A stretch of DNA of 64,000 nt from CAZCGA01 sp964498075 (GCA_964498075.1 CAZCGA010000008.1:26763-90762), one strand, 5' to 3'. Positions 44,666 to 56,109 are shown, counted from the first letter of the stretch. Notes: a model not told the origin generated them from the letters alone. Program-made: numbers and translations.

Positions 44666-44848
44666 ATGCCAGTTCCGAAGCGAAAGACATCTCACTCGAA
44701 GCGCAACAAGCGGCGTGCCCACGACGCGCTGAGCGCGCCCAACGTCATCACCTGCCCCGACTGCGGGGAGTCGACGACCCTGCACCGCGCCTGCCCGCAC
44801 TGCGGCACCTATCGCGGCCGCAAGGTCATCACCGTCGAAGCGGAGTGA
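44666..44848 (+). CDS. rpmF: Ribosomal protein bL32, zinc-binding form
   Basis: The 60-aa product has the L32 start MPVPKRKTSHSKRNKRRAHDAL and two CxxC pairs (CPDC, CPHC), the zinc-containing form. It is in its usual position behind DUF177. An AAGGAG sequence precedes ATG 44666. plsX and fabH, which normally follow, are missing. Confidence 0.97.
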   Translation: MPVPKRKTSHSKRNKRRAHDALSAPNVITCPDCGESTTLHRACPHCGTYRGRKVITVEAE

Positions 44849-44868
44849 GGCTGGCGGCGCGGGTCGAT

Positions 44869-45804
44869 ATGGGAACGGCGGTCGCCTTCTTGTTTCCCGG
44901 CCAGGGCTCCCAAGCCGTGGGCATGGGGCAGGATCTGTGCGCCCGCTTCGCGGTGGCCCGCGCCGTGTTCAAGGAAGCCGACGACGTGCTCGGCTTCCGA
45001 CTGTCACGCCTCTGCTTCGAAGGTCCTCTCGAGGACCTGACCCTTACGGCGAATACGCAACCGGCATTGCTGACGGCCAGCACCGCGTTGAGCCGCGTGC
45101 TCGGCAATGAGGTAGGTCTCACGCCGGCGTGGGCCGCGGGCCACAGCCTCGGCGAGTTCAGCGCTCTGGTGTTGGCCGGGGCGCTCAACTTTGCGGATGC
45201 CCTGCGGGTGGTGCGCGAGCGCGGTCGCGCCATGCAGGAAGCGGTCGCGCCGGGCGTCGGCAGTATGGCGGCGGTGCTCGGACTCGACGCCGCAGAGGTT
45301 GCGGCGATCTGCCGGGAAGCGGCGGACGGCCAGGTTGTGAGCCCGGCCAACTTCAACGGCGGTGGTCAGGTCGTCATCGCGGGACATCGCGAGGCCGTCG
45401 AGCGCGCCACCGTGTTGGCGAAGCAGCGCGGCGCCAAGCGCGTACTGCCGCTGCCGGTGAGCGCGCCGTTTCACTGCGCCTTGATGGCGCCGGTTGCGGA
45501 GCGCTTGCGTGCGGTGCTGCAGCCAGTGACGGTTGCGGCGTTGGGCTGTCCGGTGATCAACAACGTCGAGGCCCGCCCGTATGCGGTGGCCGCCGACGTC
45601 AAGGAGCTGCTCATCCGGCAGGTGACCAACCCGGTGCGCTGGCAGGAATGTGTCGAAGCCCTGTCGCGCGCCGGCTGCACGTCCGCCATCGAGGTCGGTC
45701 CGGGACGGGTGTTGAGTGGCCTGGTGAAGCGCATCGCGCCGGAGATCCGCTGTGTGGCGGGTGAAGACCTGGAAGCGGTGCGCGAGTTGGCCGGTGCAGC
45801 ATGA
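44869..45804 (+). CDS. fabD: Malonyl CoA-acyl carrier protein transacylase
   Basis: FabD loads malonyl groups onto ACP. From ATG 44869 the protein is 311 aa: FLFPGQGSQAVGMGQDL, the nucleophile Ser93 in AAGHSLGEFSALV, the SPANFNGGGQVVIAG region and the catalytic His in SAPFHCALM. The frame is open much further upstream, through rpmF, but the FPGQGSQ motif fixes the start. It ends with ATGA overlapping fabG. Confidence 0.96.
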   Translation: MGTAVAFLFPGQGSQAVGMGQDLCARFAVARAVFKEADDVLGFRLSRLCFEGPLEDLTLTANTQPALLTASTALSRVLGNEVGLTPAWAAGHSLGEFSALVLAGALNFADALRVVRERGRAMQEAVAPGVGSMAAVLGLDAAEVAAICREAADGQVVSPANFNGGGQVVIAGHREAVERATVLAKQRGAKRVLPLPVSAPFHCALMAPVAERLRAVLQPVTVAALGCPVINNVEARPYAVAADVKELLIRQVTNPVRWQECVEALSRAGCTSAIEVGPGRVLSGLVKRIAPEIRCVAGEDLEAVRELAGAA

Positions 45805-46550
45805 GCGCGACGCTGCAGGATCAAGTCGCCCTGGTGACCGGCGCGTCGCGCGGCATCGGGCGCACCATCGCCCGCGTGCTCGCCAAGGCCGGGGCACATG
45901 TCGTGGTGAACTATCTGCGTAGCGCTGCTGCCGCAGAGGAAACCGCGGCGCTGATCACGGCGACCGGTGGCGGCGCCGAGCTGGCGCAGTTCGATGTGGC
46001 GGATGCGGAGGCGGTCCAGGCTGCCGTCTCCGCGCTCCTCGACCGTCTCGGTCGTTGCGACGTCCTGATCAACAATGCCGGCCTGACCATCGACGCTCTG
46101 CTGCTGCGGCTGAAGCCGGCCGACTGGGACCAGGTGATGGCGGTGAATCTGCGCGGCACCTTCAACTGCACCAAGGCGGTGTCGCGCGCCATGATCCGCG
46201 CGCGCTATGGGCGCATCATCAACATGACGTCGATCATCGGCAGCATGGGTAATGCGGGGCAGGCGGCCTATGCGGCAGCCAAGGCGGGCATCGTCGGCTT
46301 CACCAAGTCGATGGCCCGCGAGCTGGCCAGCCGCAACGTCACCGTGAACGCGGTGGCCCCCGGATTCATCGAGACGGAGATGACGGCCGCCTTGCCTGAA
46401 CCGACGCGGACGGAGTATGTGAAGCTGATCCCGGTCGGCCGGCTGGGGACGGCAGAAGAGGTGGCGGACACGGTGGCCTTTCTCGCCCGCCCTGAATCCG
46501 GGTATATCACCGGGCAGGTGATCGGCGTGAACGGCGGCCTGTACATGTAA
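45801..46550 (+). CDS. fabG: 3-oxoacyl-[ACP] reductase
   Basis: The 249-aa SDR reduces beta-ketoacyl-ACP with NADPH in fatty acid elongation. It has the NADPH loop TGASRGIGRTIA, NNAG, the active-site Ser in MTSIIGSMG, YAAAKAGIVGFTKSMARELA (Tyr-x3-Lys), and APGFIETEMTAALP, all standard for FabG. It overlaps fabD by 4 nt (ATGA) and acpP follows 20 nt later. Confidence 0.97.
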   Translation: MSATLQDQVALVTGASRGIGRTIARVLAKAGAHVVVNYLRSAAAAEETAALITATGGGAELAQFDVADAEAVQAAVSALLDRLGRCDVLINNAGLTIDALLLRLKPADWDQVMAVNLRGTFNCTKAVSRAMIRARYGRIINMTSIIGSMGNAGQAAYAAAKAGIVGFTKSMARELASRNVTVNAVAPGFIETEMTAALPEPTRTEYVKLIPVGRLGTAEEVADTVAFLARPESGYITGQVIGVNGGLYM

Positions 46551-46570
46551 CTGAGAGGGAGGAAGCACGG

Positions 46571-46810
46571 ATGGCATCAGCGGTGGAAACCAAGGTGAAG
46601 GAGATCATCTGCGAGCAGCTCGGCGTCAGCGAGGAAGAGGTGACGCCGGAAGCCTCGTTCATCGAGGATCTCGGCGCCGATTCGCTGGACATTGTCGAGT
46701 TGGTCATGGCCCTGGAGGAGGAGTACGACATGGAGATCACGGACGAGGAGGCGGAGAAGATCCGCACCGTTCAGGACGTGATCAACTACATCGAGAGCCA
46801 CAAGCAGTAG
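46571..46810 (+). CDS. acpP: Acyl carrier protein
   Basis: The 79-aa acidic protein carries the phosphopantetheine site GADSLDIVELVM with Ser38. GAGGGAGGAAGC precedes the start. In most bacteria fabF comes next; here glyA begins 27 nt later instead. Confidence 0.97.
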   Translation: MASAVETKVKEIICEQLGVSEEEVTPEASFIEDLGADSLDIVELVMALEEEYDMEITDEEAEKIRTVQDVINYIESHKQ

Positions 46811-46837
46811 CGCTCTGCAACGCTGGATCGGGGCACG

Positions 46838-47526
46838 ATGACCGAGCTGGAACGCGTTGATCCGGAGATCTATCGCGTCCTCTGCCAAGAGGCGGAACGG
46901 CAGGAGCACAACCTCGAGCTGATCGCGTCGGAGAACGTGGTCAGCCGCGCCGTGCTGCAAGCGCAAGGCTCCATCCTCACCAACAAGTACGCCGAGGGCT
47001 ACCCCGGCCGGCGGTACTACGGGGGCTGCGAGTTCGTCGACGTCGCCGAGCAGCTGGCGATCGATCGCGCCAAGCAGCTCTTCGGCGCCGACCACGCCAA
47101 CGTGCAGCCGCATTCCGGCTCGCAGGCCAACATGGCCGTGTACTTCTCGCAGCTGGCACCCGGCGACACGATCCTGGCGATGGACCTGTCGCACGGCGGG
47201 CATCTGACGCACGGCAGCCCGGTCAACTTCTCCGGCAAGTTCTTCCGCGTCGTGTCGTACGGCGTGCGCCAATCCGACGAGCGCCTTGACTACGAAGCGA
47301 TGGCGACGCTGGCGCGGCAGCACCGACCCAAGATGATCGTGGTGGGATACAGCGCCTATTCACGCGAGATCGACTTCCTCCCGTTCCGGCAGGTCGCGGA
47401 TGAGATCGGTGCCGTGGTCATGGTGGACATTGCCCACTTCGCCGGTCTGGTGGCGGCGGGGGTGCACCCGTCACCGGTGCCGCACGCCGAGTTCGTCACC
47501 ACGACGACGCACAAGACCCTGCGCGG
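46838..47526 (+). CDS. glyA: Serine hydroxymethyltransferase, N-terminal part before a scaffold gap
   Basis: The frame runs from ATG 46838 for about 229 codons to the gap. It encodes a normal SHMT N-terminal half: HNLELIASENVVSRAVLQAQGSILTNKYAEGYPG, the RRYYGG motif, QPHSGSQAN, and the PLP lysine region TTTTHKTLRG at the gap edge. SHMT converts serine and THF to glycine and methylene-THF. The C-terminal half in this frame is lost; the sequence after the gap repeats the last 50 or so residues in another version. Confidence 0.9.
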
Positions 47527-47536
47527 NNNNNNNNNN
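47527..47536. other. Scaffold gap (10 N) inside glyA
   Basis: Ten N separate two glyA pieces. The 34 nt just before the gap (47493-47526, through ACCACGACGACGCACAAGAC) recur exactly at 47669-47702, while the rest of the overlapping region codes for a clearly different protein sequence. The join therefore brings together two distinct SHMT genes or genomes. Confidence 0.95.
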
Positions 47537-47538
47537 GC

Positions 47539-48264
<726 letters not shown>

Positions 48265-48275
48265 CCGAATGCGGT

Positions 48276-48296
48276 GCACAGGCGAGACGCCTGTGC
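48276..48296. terminator. Bidirectional hairpin between convergent glyA and nadB
   Basis: Perfect 9-nt arms GCACAGGCG and CGCCTGTGC with a 3-nt loop AGA lie in the 35-nt space between the glyA stop and the nadB stop. The stem is short-looped and GC-rich, as expected for a shared terminator. There is no long T run on either side, so a repeat element is an alternative. Confidence 0.55.
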
Positions 48297-48299
48297 CAC

Positions 48300-49982
<1,683 letters not shown>

Positions 49983-50073
49983 CCCACCGGGTGCCTTAGC
50001 ACATGCGGGGGCGGCACCGCCAAGCGAAGAAATCGGTTGACGAGATAGGGGAAGGCCACTACCCTCCCGGACC

Positions 50074-50679
50074 ATGCAGCGGTGGAGAACGGTCGTGCTC
50101 GCGAGTTGCTGCGCAGTGACCCTGTGGGCCGCGAGCGGACGCGCCGACATCTACATGTACCGCGACACCAGAGGCGTCCTGCACTTCTCCAACGCGCCGA
50201 GCGAGCCGCAGTATCAGTACTACCTCCCGGACATGGCCAGCTGGAAGTCCGCCCGGCGGTGGGGCGGCGACATCAGCGGCGCCCGCCGCAAGGCGTTCGA
50301 CCGCATCATCCGCGATGCGGCGCAGCGCTATCGTGTCGATATGGCCTTGGTGAAGGCGGTGATCCGCGCCGAATCGGACTTCGTGCCGCGGGCCGTGTCT
50401 CCCAAGGGGGCTCTCGGACTCATGCAGCTGATGCCGGCGACGGCGAGGCTCCGCAACGTCTGGCGGGTGTTCGAGCCGCGCGAGAACGTTGAAGGCGGCG
50501 TGAGCCACCTGCGCTACTTGTTGGACCGTTACGGCGGCAACTTGCGTCTGGCGCTGGCAGCGTACAACGCCGGCGAGAAGGCCGTCGACAGCCACGGCGG
50601 TGTACCGCCGTATCCAGAGACCTGGGAGTATCTGCAGCGCGTGCTGCGCTTCCGCGATTCGTACCTCCGCGAGCAGTAG
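50074..50679 (+). CDS. Soluble lytic transglycosylase (SLT domain)
   Basis: The 201-aa protein has a signal peptide (VVLASCCAVTLWAASGRA), a short DUF4124-like start (DIYMYRDTRGVLHFSNAP) and an SLT domain (about residues 75-190). The catalytic Glu is in IRAESDF and is followed by SPKGALGLMQLMPATA and LAAYNAGEKAV. It cleaves peptidoglycan in the periplasm. It is divergent from nadB and followed by pgsA. Confidence 0.9.
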   Translation: MQRWRTVVLASCCAVTLWAASGRADIYMYRDTRGVLHFSNAPSEPQYQYYLPDMASWKSARRWGGDISGARRKAFDRIIRDAAQRYRVDMALVKAVIRAESDFVPRAVSPKGALGLMQLMPATARLRNVWRVFEPRENVEGGVSHLRYLLDRYGGNLRLALAAYNAGEKAVDSHGGVPPYPETWEYLQRVLRFRDSYLREQ

Positions 50680-50700
50680 CTCCTCCCTTCGCGGCCGCCC

Positions 50701-51339
50701 TTGAGCGGCTCGCTTGCATTCTCTGAGCGATCAGCCATATGCGATAAGCGATTCGCGAGGGCTTCGCTGGCCAACCTTCCCAACATCATCACCTTCCTTC
50801 GCATCGGGCTCATCCCGGTGCTGGTGGTCTTGCTGACTGATCCCGGGCCCACGGCAAGCCTGCTGGCGGGGCTGACCTTTTTCCTGGCGTGCCTGTCGGA
50901 CTTCCTCGACGGCTACCTGGCGCGGCGCTGGGGGATCAGCACGACTCTCGGAAAGCTGCTCGATCCGCTGGCCGACAAGCTCATCGTCGCGGCGGCGCTG
51001 ATCATGCTGGCCGGCATGGACCGCACGCCGAGTGTTCCCGCCTGGATGGCGGCGGTGATCATCGGACGTGAGCTCGCGGTGACCGGCCTGCGGGCCGTGG
51101 CCCTCGGGCAGGGTGTGGTGCTCGCCGCCGAGGAGCTGGGGAAGTACAAGATGATCTTCCAGATGTTCGCGCTGCACGGGCTGCTGTTGCACTACAACTT
51201 CCTCGGCATCGACTTCCACCTGGGTGGCATGTACTTCCTGTGGATCTCGCTGGTCCTCACCCTGTGGTCGGGCGTCGACTACCACGTCCGTGTGATCCGC
51301 CAGCTGCTGCGCGGCCCGGCCGCGGCGACGGCATCGTGA
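50701..51339 (+). CDS. pgsA: CDP-diacylglycerol--glycerol-3-phosphate 3-phosphatidyltransferase
   Basis: The 212-aa membrane protein makes phosphatidylglycerol phosphate. The CDP-alcohol phosphotransferase motif D-x2-D-G-x2-A-R-x8-G-x3-D-x3-D is complete in DFLDGYLARRWGISTTLGKL followed by LDPLADK. About five membrane helices follow. The first 22 residues from TTG 50701 look unlike the family; a CTG at 50767 right before ANLPNIITFLRIG, with GAGGG upstream, may be the true start. Confidence 0.92.
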   Translation: MSGSLAFSERSAICDKRFARASLANLPNIITFLRIGLIPVLVVLLTDPGPTASLLAGLTFFLACLSDFLDGYLARRWGISTTLGKLLDPLADKLIVAAALIMLAGMDRTPSVPAWMAAVIIGRELAVTGLRAVALGQGVVLAAEELGKYKMIFQMFALHGLLLHYNFLGIDFHLGGMYFLWISLVLTLWSGVDYHVRVIRQLLRGPAAATAS

Positions 51340-51461
51340 ATCGTGTTCGGTTGGTTGCTTGTCTTCGCGAGCACGAGCCACGAGCACGCCTCACGTTCTT
51401 CACAACCTTGCGCCGCCGGAACCGGCGTGTTACTTCCGTTGCTCTTGCCAGCCCGGCATAC

Positions 51462-51535
51462 GCGCCCTTAGCTCAGTTGGATAGAGCGCTTGACTACGAA
51501 TCAAGAGGTCGGGTGTTCGAATCACCCAGGGCGCG
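51462..51535 (+). tRNA. tRNA-Arg (anticodon ACG)
   Basis: A full cloverleaf is readable: acceptor GCGCCCT paired with AGGGCGC, D-arm GCTC/GAGC, anticodon stem CTTGA/TCAAG with loop CTACGAA (anticodon ACG), variable AGGTC, and T-arm GGGTG-TTCGAAT-CACCC. Discriminator G; no encoded CCA. The - strand gene that follows overlaps the last 14 nt. Confidence 0.95.
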
Positions 51536-52013
51536 CTGTTCTCTGGCGCGACCATGAGGGATTGTCACGGAGCAAGCGTCGCCTGAAAACGATCAAGACG
51601 GGCGCTCCGAGCAGGAGAGCCAATGGCCGCCGTGGGTGCGGCGCGGCGATCGCACACCCATTGCCACCGCTCTCCAGGCCCGCTCCAACATTGCCGGTCC
51701 CGGTGTTGAGAGGGCAACAAATCCCCGTCGGGTCGCGGGGAGCTACGCGCATCTCGATCGGGATAGGCGTGGGTGTGGCCGTCGCCGTGGGCGTCGGGGT
51801 CGTCGGCGTCGGGGTCGTCGGCGTCAGGATCGCCGCGCAGAAGCACGTCGGGCAGGGATCGGCTACGCAAATCGCGAACGCACCGGTCGGGCATGCCGGC
51901 GGCGTCACGGTGGGACACGGCGTCTGCGCCTTTGCGGAAGTCGTGAAGATAGCGGCCAGTCCCGCGGCCAGGAGTAACAGCTTGCCACGAGTTGCCATCT
52001 GTGGGTTGGTCAT
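51522..52013 (-). CDS. Small secreted Cys/Thr-Pro-rich protein with a MYXO-CTERM-like tail
   Basis: The 163-aa protein has a signal peptide (KLLLLAAGLAAIFTTSAKA), a cysteine cluster (CPTVTPPACPTGAFAICVADPCPTCFC) and a Thr-Pro repeat spacer (TPTTPTPTTPTPTATATPTPIP). Its C-terminus has GNGCAIAAPHP, a hydrophobic stretch (LALLLGAPVLIVF) and RRR, similar to MYXO-CTERM sorting signals. Its stop region overlaps the tRNA-Arg gene by 14 nt, so the last 15 residues may be misread; the functional end is probably near the RRR. Cell-surface or exported; function unknown. Confidence 0.55.
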   Translation of the reverse strand: MTNPQMATRGKLLLLAAGLAAIFTTSAKAQTPCPTVTPPACPTGAFAICVADPCPTCFCAAILTPTTPTPTTPTPTATATPTPIPIEMRVAPRDPTGICCPLNTGTGNVGAGLESGGNGCAIAAPHPRRPLALLLGAPVLIVFRRRLLRDNPSWSRQRTARPG

Positions 52014-52169
52014 CGGCGAGTCCCTCTTCCTGCCCGCCGCCGCCCACGGGGGCTAAGACCACATCGCAAGAAGGAGACGCTTTCGCAAGCGCTAATGACG
52101 GACGCGCCGGAAGCACCCCGGCACGACTCAGGGGCGAGAATGTGCTACGCGACGGCGTGACCGCGAGGG

Positions 52170-53789
52170 ATGACGATGGCAGAGCGACGGCAGAAGTTTT
52201 GGGGATGGGGGTGGGAGGACGAGGGCCCATCAACCGAGCAGCAGCAACGCATCGCGCAGCTGTTGTCTGCACGCTTCAGTCTCGACGCGATCACAATCGC
52301 GCCGCCGCCACGCATCGAAGAGGTCACGCTGCGCGCGCCACGCGTGCAGGCTCCATCGGCATTGATACCGATCTGCTCCGACGATCCCTACGACCGCCTC
52401 GCACACGCCTACGGCAAGGCCTTCCGCGACGTCGTGCGCGCCTTCCGCCGCAGCTATCCGAATCCTCCGGACCTCGTTGCATTCCCACGTGACGAAGCCG
52501 ACATCGTTGCGCTGCTCGACTGGTGCACGAGCGCCCGCGTCATCGCGATCCCCTACGGTGGAGGCTCGAGCGTCGTCGGCGGCGTCGAGCCACCACGCTC
52601 GGATGCATACCGCGGCGCGGTGTCGATCGACCTGCGCCGGCTGAACCGCGTCCTGGAGGTCGATCGCGTCTCGCGTGCCGCCCGCATCCAGGCCGGCGTG
52701 TACGGCCCGGCGCTCGAAGATCAGCTGCGGCCGCATGGCTACACCTTGCGCCACTTCCCGCAGTCGTTCGAGTTCTCGTCGCTGGGCGGCTGGATCGCCA
52801 CCCGCTCGGGCGGACACTTCGTGACGCTGTACACGCACATCGACGACTTCGTCGAGTCGCTGCGCGTGGTCACACCCACCGGCGTCGTGCAGTCGCGCCG
52901 ACTCCCCGGCTCTGGAGCGGGGCCGAGTCCGGACCGTATGTTCATCGGCTCGGAGGGCATTCTCGGCATCATCACCGAAGCCTGGATGCGTCTGCAGGAC
53001 CGGCCGAAGTTCCGCGCCTCGGCGGCGGTGACCTTCAACGCGTTCGATGCCGGTGTCGCGGCGGCGCGGGCGATCAGTCAGGCGGGGCTCTATCCGTCCA
53101 ACTGCCGTCTGCTCGACGCCGGTGAAGCGCTGACCGCGGGCGCCGGCAGCGGCTCCGCGGCCGTGCTCGTGCTGGCGTTCGAGTCGGCGGATCACCGCCT
53201 CGATCCGTGGATGGCGCGCGCGTTGGAGTGCTGCCGCGATCACGGCGGCGTCGTGCCCGACGGCGCCGGCACGACGCGCACGGACGACGGCGCGGCGCGC
53301 GAGGGTGCCGCGGGCGCGTGGCGCCAGTCATTCCTCGGCGCGCCCTATCTGCGCGACGCATTGGTCGCGATGGGCATGATCAGCGACACCTTCGAGACGG
53401 CGATCACGTGGGACCGATTCGCCGAGTTTCACGCCGGGGCGATGGCTGCGGCTGAGGATGTTGTGCGCCGCGTGTGCGGTGCGGGTCAGGTCACCTGCCG
53501 CTTCACGCATCTTTATCCCGACGGCCCGGCGCCGTATTACAGCATCATCGCGCCGGGCAAGAAGGGCAGTCAGATTGCCCAGTGGGACGAGATCAAGGCG
53601 GCCGCGGCGGATGCGGTGCTGCGACTCGGCGGCACGATCACGCATCACCACGCCGTCGGGCGTGACCACCGTCCGTGGTACGACCGGCAGCGCCCCGATG
53701 GATTCGCCACGGCACTGACGGCGGCGAAGGCCGCTCTCGACCCCGCAGGCATTCTCAACCCGGGGGTGCTGATCGATCCGCAAGGGTAG
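52170..53789 (+). CDS. FAD-linked oxidase, alkyl-dihydroxyacetone-phosphate synthase-like
   Basis: The 539-aa protein has the AGPS-type VAO/PCMH flavoprotein pattern: KFWGWGWED at the start, IPYGGGSSVVGGVE (FAD loop), FPQSFEFSSLGGWIATRSGGHFVTLYTHIDDFVE and a C-terminal ITHHHAVGRDHRPWYDRQRP with the active-site His residues. AGPS exchanges acyl for alkyl in ether-lipid synthesis; bacterial homologues of this length are common and not all are proven AGPS. No acyltransferase partner is adjacent. Confidence 0.85.
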   Translation: MTMAERRQKFWGWGWEDEGPSTEQQQRIAQLLSARFSLDAITIAPPPRIEEVTLRAPRVQAPSALIPICSDDPYDRLAHAYGKAFRDVVRAFRRSYPNPPDLVAFPRDEADIVALLDWCTSARVIAIPYGGGSSVVGGVEPPRSDAYRGAVSIDLRRLNRVLEVDRVSRAARIQAGVYGPALEDQLRPHGYTLRHFPQSFEFSSLGGWIATRSGGHFVTLYTHIDDFVESLRVVTPTGVVQSRRLPGSGAGPSPDRMFIGSEGILGIITEAWMRLQDRPKFRASAAVTFNAFDAGVAAARAISQAGLYPSNCRLLDAGEALTAGAGSGSAAVLVLAFESADHRLDPWMARALECCRDHGGVVPDGAGTTRTDDGAAREGAAGAWRQSFLGAPYLRDALVAMGMISDTFETAITWDRFAEFHAGAMAAAEDVVRRVCGAGQVTCRFTHLYPDGPAPYYSIIAPGKKGSQIAQWDEIKAAAADAVLRLGGTITHHHAVGRDHRPWYDRQRPDGFATALTAAKAALDPAGILNPGVLIDPQG

Positions 53790-53866
53790 GTTGGTTCGCG
53801 ATGCGTGAGGGCGTAAGACGGCGTCGCCGGTTGCGCGCTTCAACTCACTTCAGTAAGGTCCGGCGC

Positions 53867-54361
53867 GTGACTGCGAAGGCCAAAGCTCCCGGCCGCACGA
53901 AACGTGCGGCCCGCGGCCAGCCCATCCTAGAGCGCTCGGATATTCGGATGATCCTCTTCGACTTGGCGAACAAGTTGGCGCCCGACGACGTCGAGGAGCT
54001 GATCTCGCGCGAGCAGGAGTTGCGCGCCAAAGCGGTGCAGTTGACGGAGTCGCACCTGCCCTTGTTTCGCCATCAACTCGAGCTGGCGCTCGATTGCCTG
54101 CATGACCACGTCGCGGGCACGTGCTCGCAGATTCCGTACTACACCATCAGCTTGCTGGCTGCCGGGGTGTGTTACTTCGCTGACGAGCTCGACGTCATCC
54201 CGGACTTCCTGCCGCGCGTCGGACGCCTGGACGATGCGGCGGTCATGGCCATGGCCTCCCAGCTCGCGGAGGATGGCTTGCGACGCTACTGCGAGGCGAC
54301 GGGGCGCCCGGTAGAGCTCCCGTTCGGTGCGCGCCCGCGACCTCGGCGGTCGCGGCAGTAG
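53867..54361 (+). CDS. DUF1232/YkvA-like membrane-associated protein
   Basis: From GTG 53867 (ATG 53801 also possible) the protein is 164 aa. A basic N-terminus and a helical region (DIRMILFDLANKLAPDDVEELISREQELRAKAVQL) lead into the DUF1232 core YYTISLLAAGVCYFADELDVIPDFLPRVGRLDDAAVMA, which has the LDxIPDFxPxxGxxDD signature. Function is not known for this family. It follows the AGPS-like gene on the same strand. Confidence 0.8.
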   Translation: MTAKAKAPGRTKRAARGQPILERSDIRMILFDLANKLAPDDVEELISREQELRAKAVQLTESHLPLFRHQLELALDCLHDHVAGTCSQIPYYTISLLAAGVCYFADELDVIPDFLPRVGRLDDAAVMAMASQLAEDGLRRYCEATGRPVELPFGARPRPRRSRQ

Positions 54362-54477
54362 AGAGGCGCATCCCCCGAACGACGAGAGGCGGCTATGGCG
54401 GCCGCCCCTCACGCGCATCACCGCGGTTACAATCCGAGCTCAGGGCGGGAACGGGAACGGACGCGCTTTTCGTTTTG

Positions 54478-56109
54478 CTAGCGGCCGAGGAGACCGCGCA
54501 GGTTCTGCTCCAGCGTATCTGCGGCTTTGTCGCCGTCCGCGGGTTGCTTGCGTTTGCCGCCGAGGAATTTATCGAGCAGATCTTTGGCGCCGCCGTGCGC
54601 CATCCCGCGCGCCAGCTGGGCGAGGAGGTACTCGGTGTCCGGCTCCGCTTTGACGTGCTTCCCCTTTCCCCGCAAACGGAAGGGCACAGCGAGCTGACCT
54701 TGGTCGTCGAGGAGGTACTTCGCCTCCTTCACGTCGTCGACGACGTCGTCGCTGAACTGCCTGGACATCGACAAGGTCCCCTTCAGGTTCGTCTCACCTT
54801 CGGGTTGAAACAAACCGCCGGCACGGACGCCATAGTCAGTGGCCACGATGGTGAGATTGAGATTGCCCGTCTGTGCCTGCTCCCCGCCGAGCTGGAGGGT
54901 GGCATGCAGGGTGTCGAACCGCGTATCGGGATCGGCGAAGAGCCGGCCGTACTTCGGCTTCACGTTCGCCGAAAGGAGCGCGCCGATCCCGGGCAAGCCC
55001 GTGACCCGGGCGAGCACGTCGTTTACCAGGTTGTAGTTCTTGAGGGCGCCGTCGCGGACGTCGGCCACGACGCTGCCCGTCAGGTTCTTGGCGATCCTGT
55101 CGAGATCCGTTCCACGCCCGTGCAGATCGAGGCGCACGGAGGCGGCGCCGTGCACCTGCATGTGCTGATCGTTGCCGGCGAGGCCTTGCAGCTCCGCCAG
55201 CGCGATGTCCTTGAGCTCCCCGACGAGGGTGAGCTCGGTGCGTTCCACCAACGGGTACTGGCCCTTCAGGTCGAACGCGCCGTCGAACACTCGGCCGGCG
55301 AGCCGCGCAACCTGCACACTCTCGCGAGAAACGGTGCCTTTGAGCTGCAGATCATCCAGACGCGACTTCACGTCACCGTACGGGCCGAGCGCGCCGGTCA
55401 GCTCGATCGGGATGGCATCCCGGTTGGCGAGCGGGCCGACGGAGCCCCGCAAGTGAACGTTGCGCGTTTCCTCCCGCACGGCAGCATCGATGGTGAAGCG
55501 GATCGGGGTGGTCTCGCGGAAATCCATCAGATCGAGATCCAGGTGGGTGATCCGTATTTCTTGCTCCCCGCCCGGGTTGTGCTGCGTGCTGATGATCGTT
55601 CCGTCCTCGATGGTGGCGCGGTCGATTGGTAAGGGTGGCAGGGGCGTAACTTCTTGCGCAGCGAAGTTGACATTGACCAGGGCAGGGACCCGGGTTGCAC
55701 GCGCGGTCGCTTCCCCGCGCCCCAGTGTCCTATAGTTCCAGACGCCGTCGGGGTTGCGGATGAGCTGAATGTGCGGCTGCTTCAGATCGACGCGGTGGAC
55801 CTCCCACCGGCCGTGAAGCAGCGGCCACAGCCGGGCCTGCACCGTAACGGCCGCCGCGCGCACGAAGTCCTCCTTGCTGAAGTAGGGATCGTCGGCGACG
55901 CGCACGTTCTCCAGCCGGGCGCCGATGCCGCCCCACAGGCTGAGGGTAATCCGATCGACGGCGACGTCCCGCCCGATGGTAGAGCGAGCTTCTTGGAGAA
56001 TGCGCTCCCGGTTGGAAGCGACGACCCGGTTTAACGACAGTACGGCGGCGGTCAGCACCGCGACGACGATCAACGCGAGGATACCGAGGCCGACCACCAG
56101 CTTGCGCAT
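54478..56109 (-). CDS. AsmA family envelope protein
   Basis: From ATG 56109 the protein is 543 aa with an N-terminal membrane anchor (LVVGLGILALIVVAVLTAAVLSL) and a large beta-rich periplasmic part typical of AsmA/TamB-like lipid-transport proteins: RDVAVDRITLSLWGGIGARLENV, HRVDLKQPHIQLIRNPDGVWN, and the C-terminal AsmA_2 region. The last 40 residues (LDKFLGGKRKQPADGDKAAD) are low-complexity. AsmA-like proteins are thought to bridge inner and outer membranes in phospholipid transport. Confidence 0.85.
   Translation of the reverse strand: MRKLVVGLGILALIVVAVLTAAVLSLNRVVASNRERILQEARSTIGRDVAVDRITLSLWGGIGARLENVRVADDPYFSKEDFVRAAAVTVQARLWPLLHGRWEVHRVDLKQPHIQLIRNPDGVWNYRTLGRGEATARATRVPALVNVNFAAQEVTPLPPLPIDRATIEDGTIISTQHNPGGEQEIRITHLDLDLMDFRETTPIRFTIDAAVREETRNVHLRGSVGPLANRDAIPIELTGALGPYGDVKSRLDDLQLKGTVSRESVQVARLAGRVFDGAFDLKGQYPLVERTELTLVGELKDIALAELQGLAGNDQHMQVHGAASVRLDLHGRGTDLDRIAKNLTGSVVADVRDGALKNYNLVNDVLARVTGLPGIGALLSANVKPKYGRLFADPDTRFDTLHATLQLGGEQAQTGNLNLTIVATDYGVRAGGLFQPEGETNLKGTLSMSRQFSDDVVDDVKEAKYLLDDQGQLAVPFRLRGKGKHVKAEPDTEYLLAQLARGMAHGGAKDLLDKFLGGKRKQPADGDKAADTLEQNLRGLLGR

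Noticed and set aside
44494..44868. Longer fabD beginning inside DUF177/rpmF
   Set aside because: The extra residues overlap rpmF out of frame and lack resemblance to FabD; the family starts at the FPGQGSQ region.
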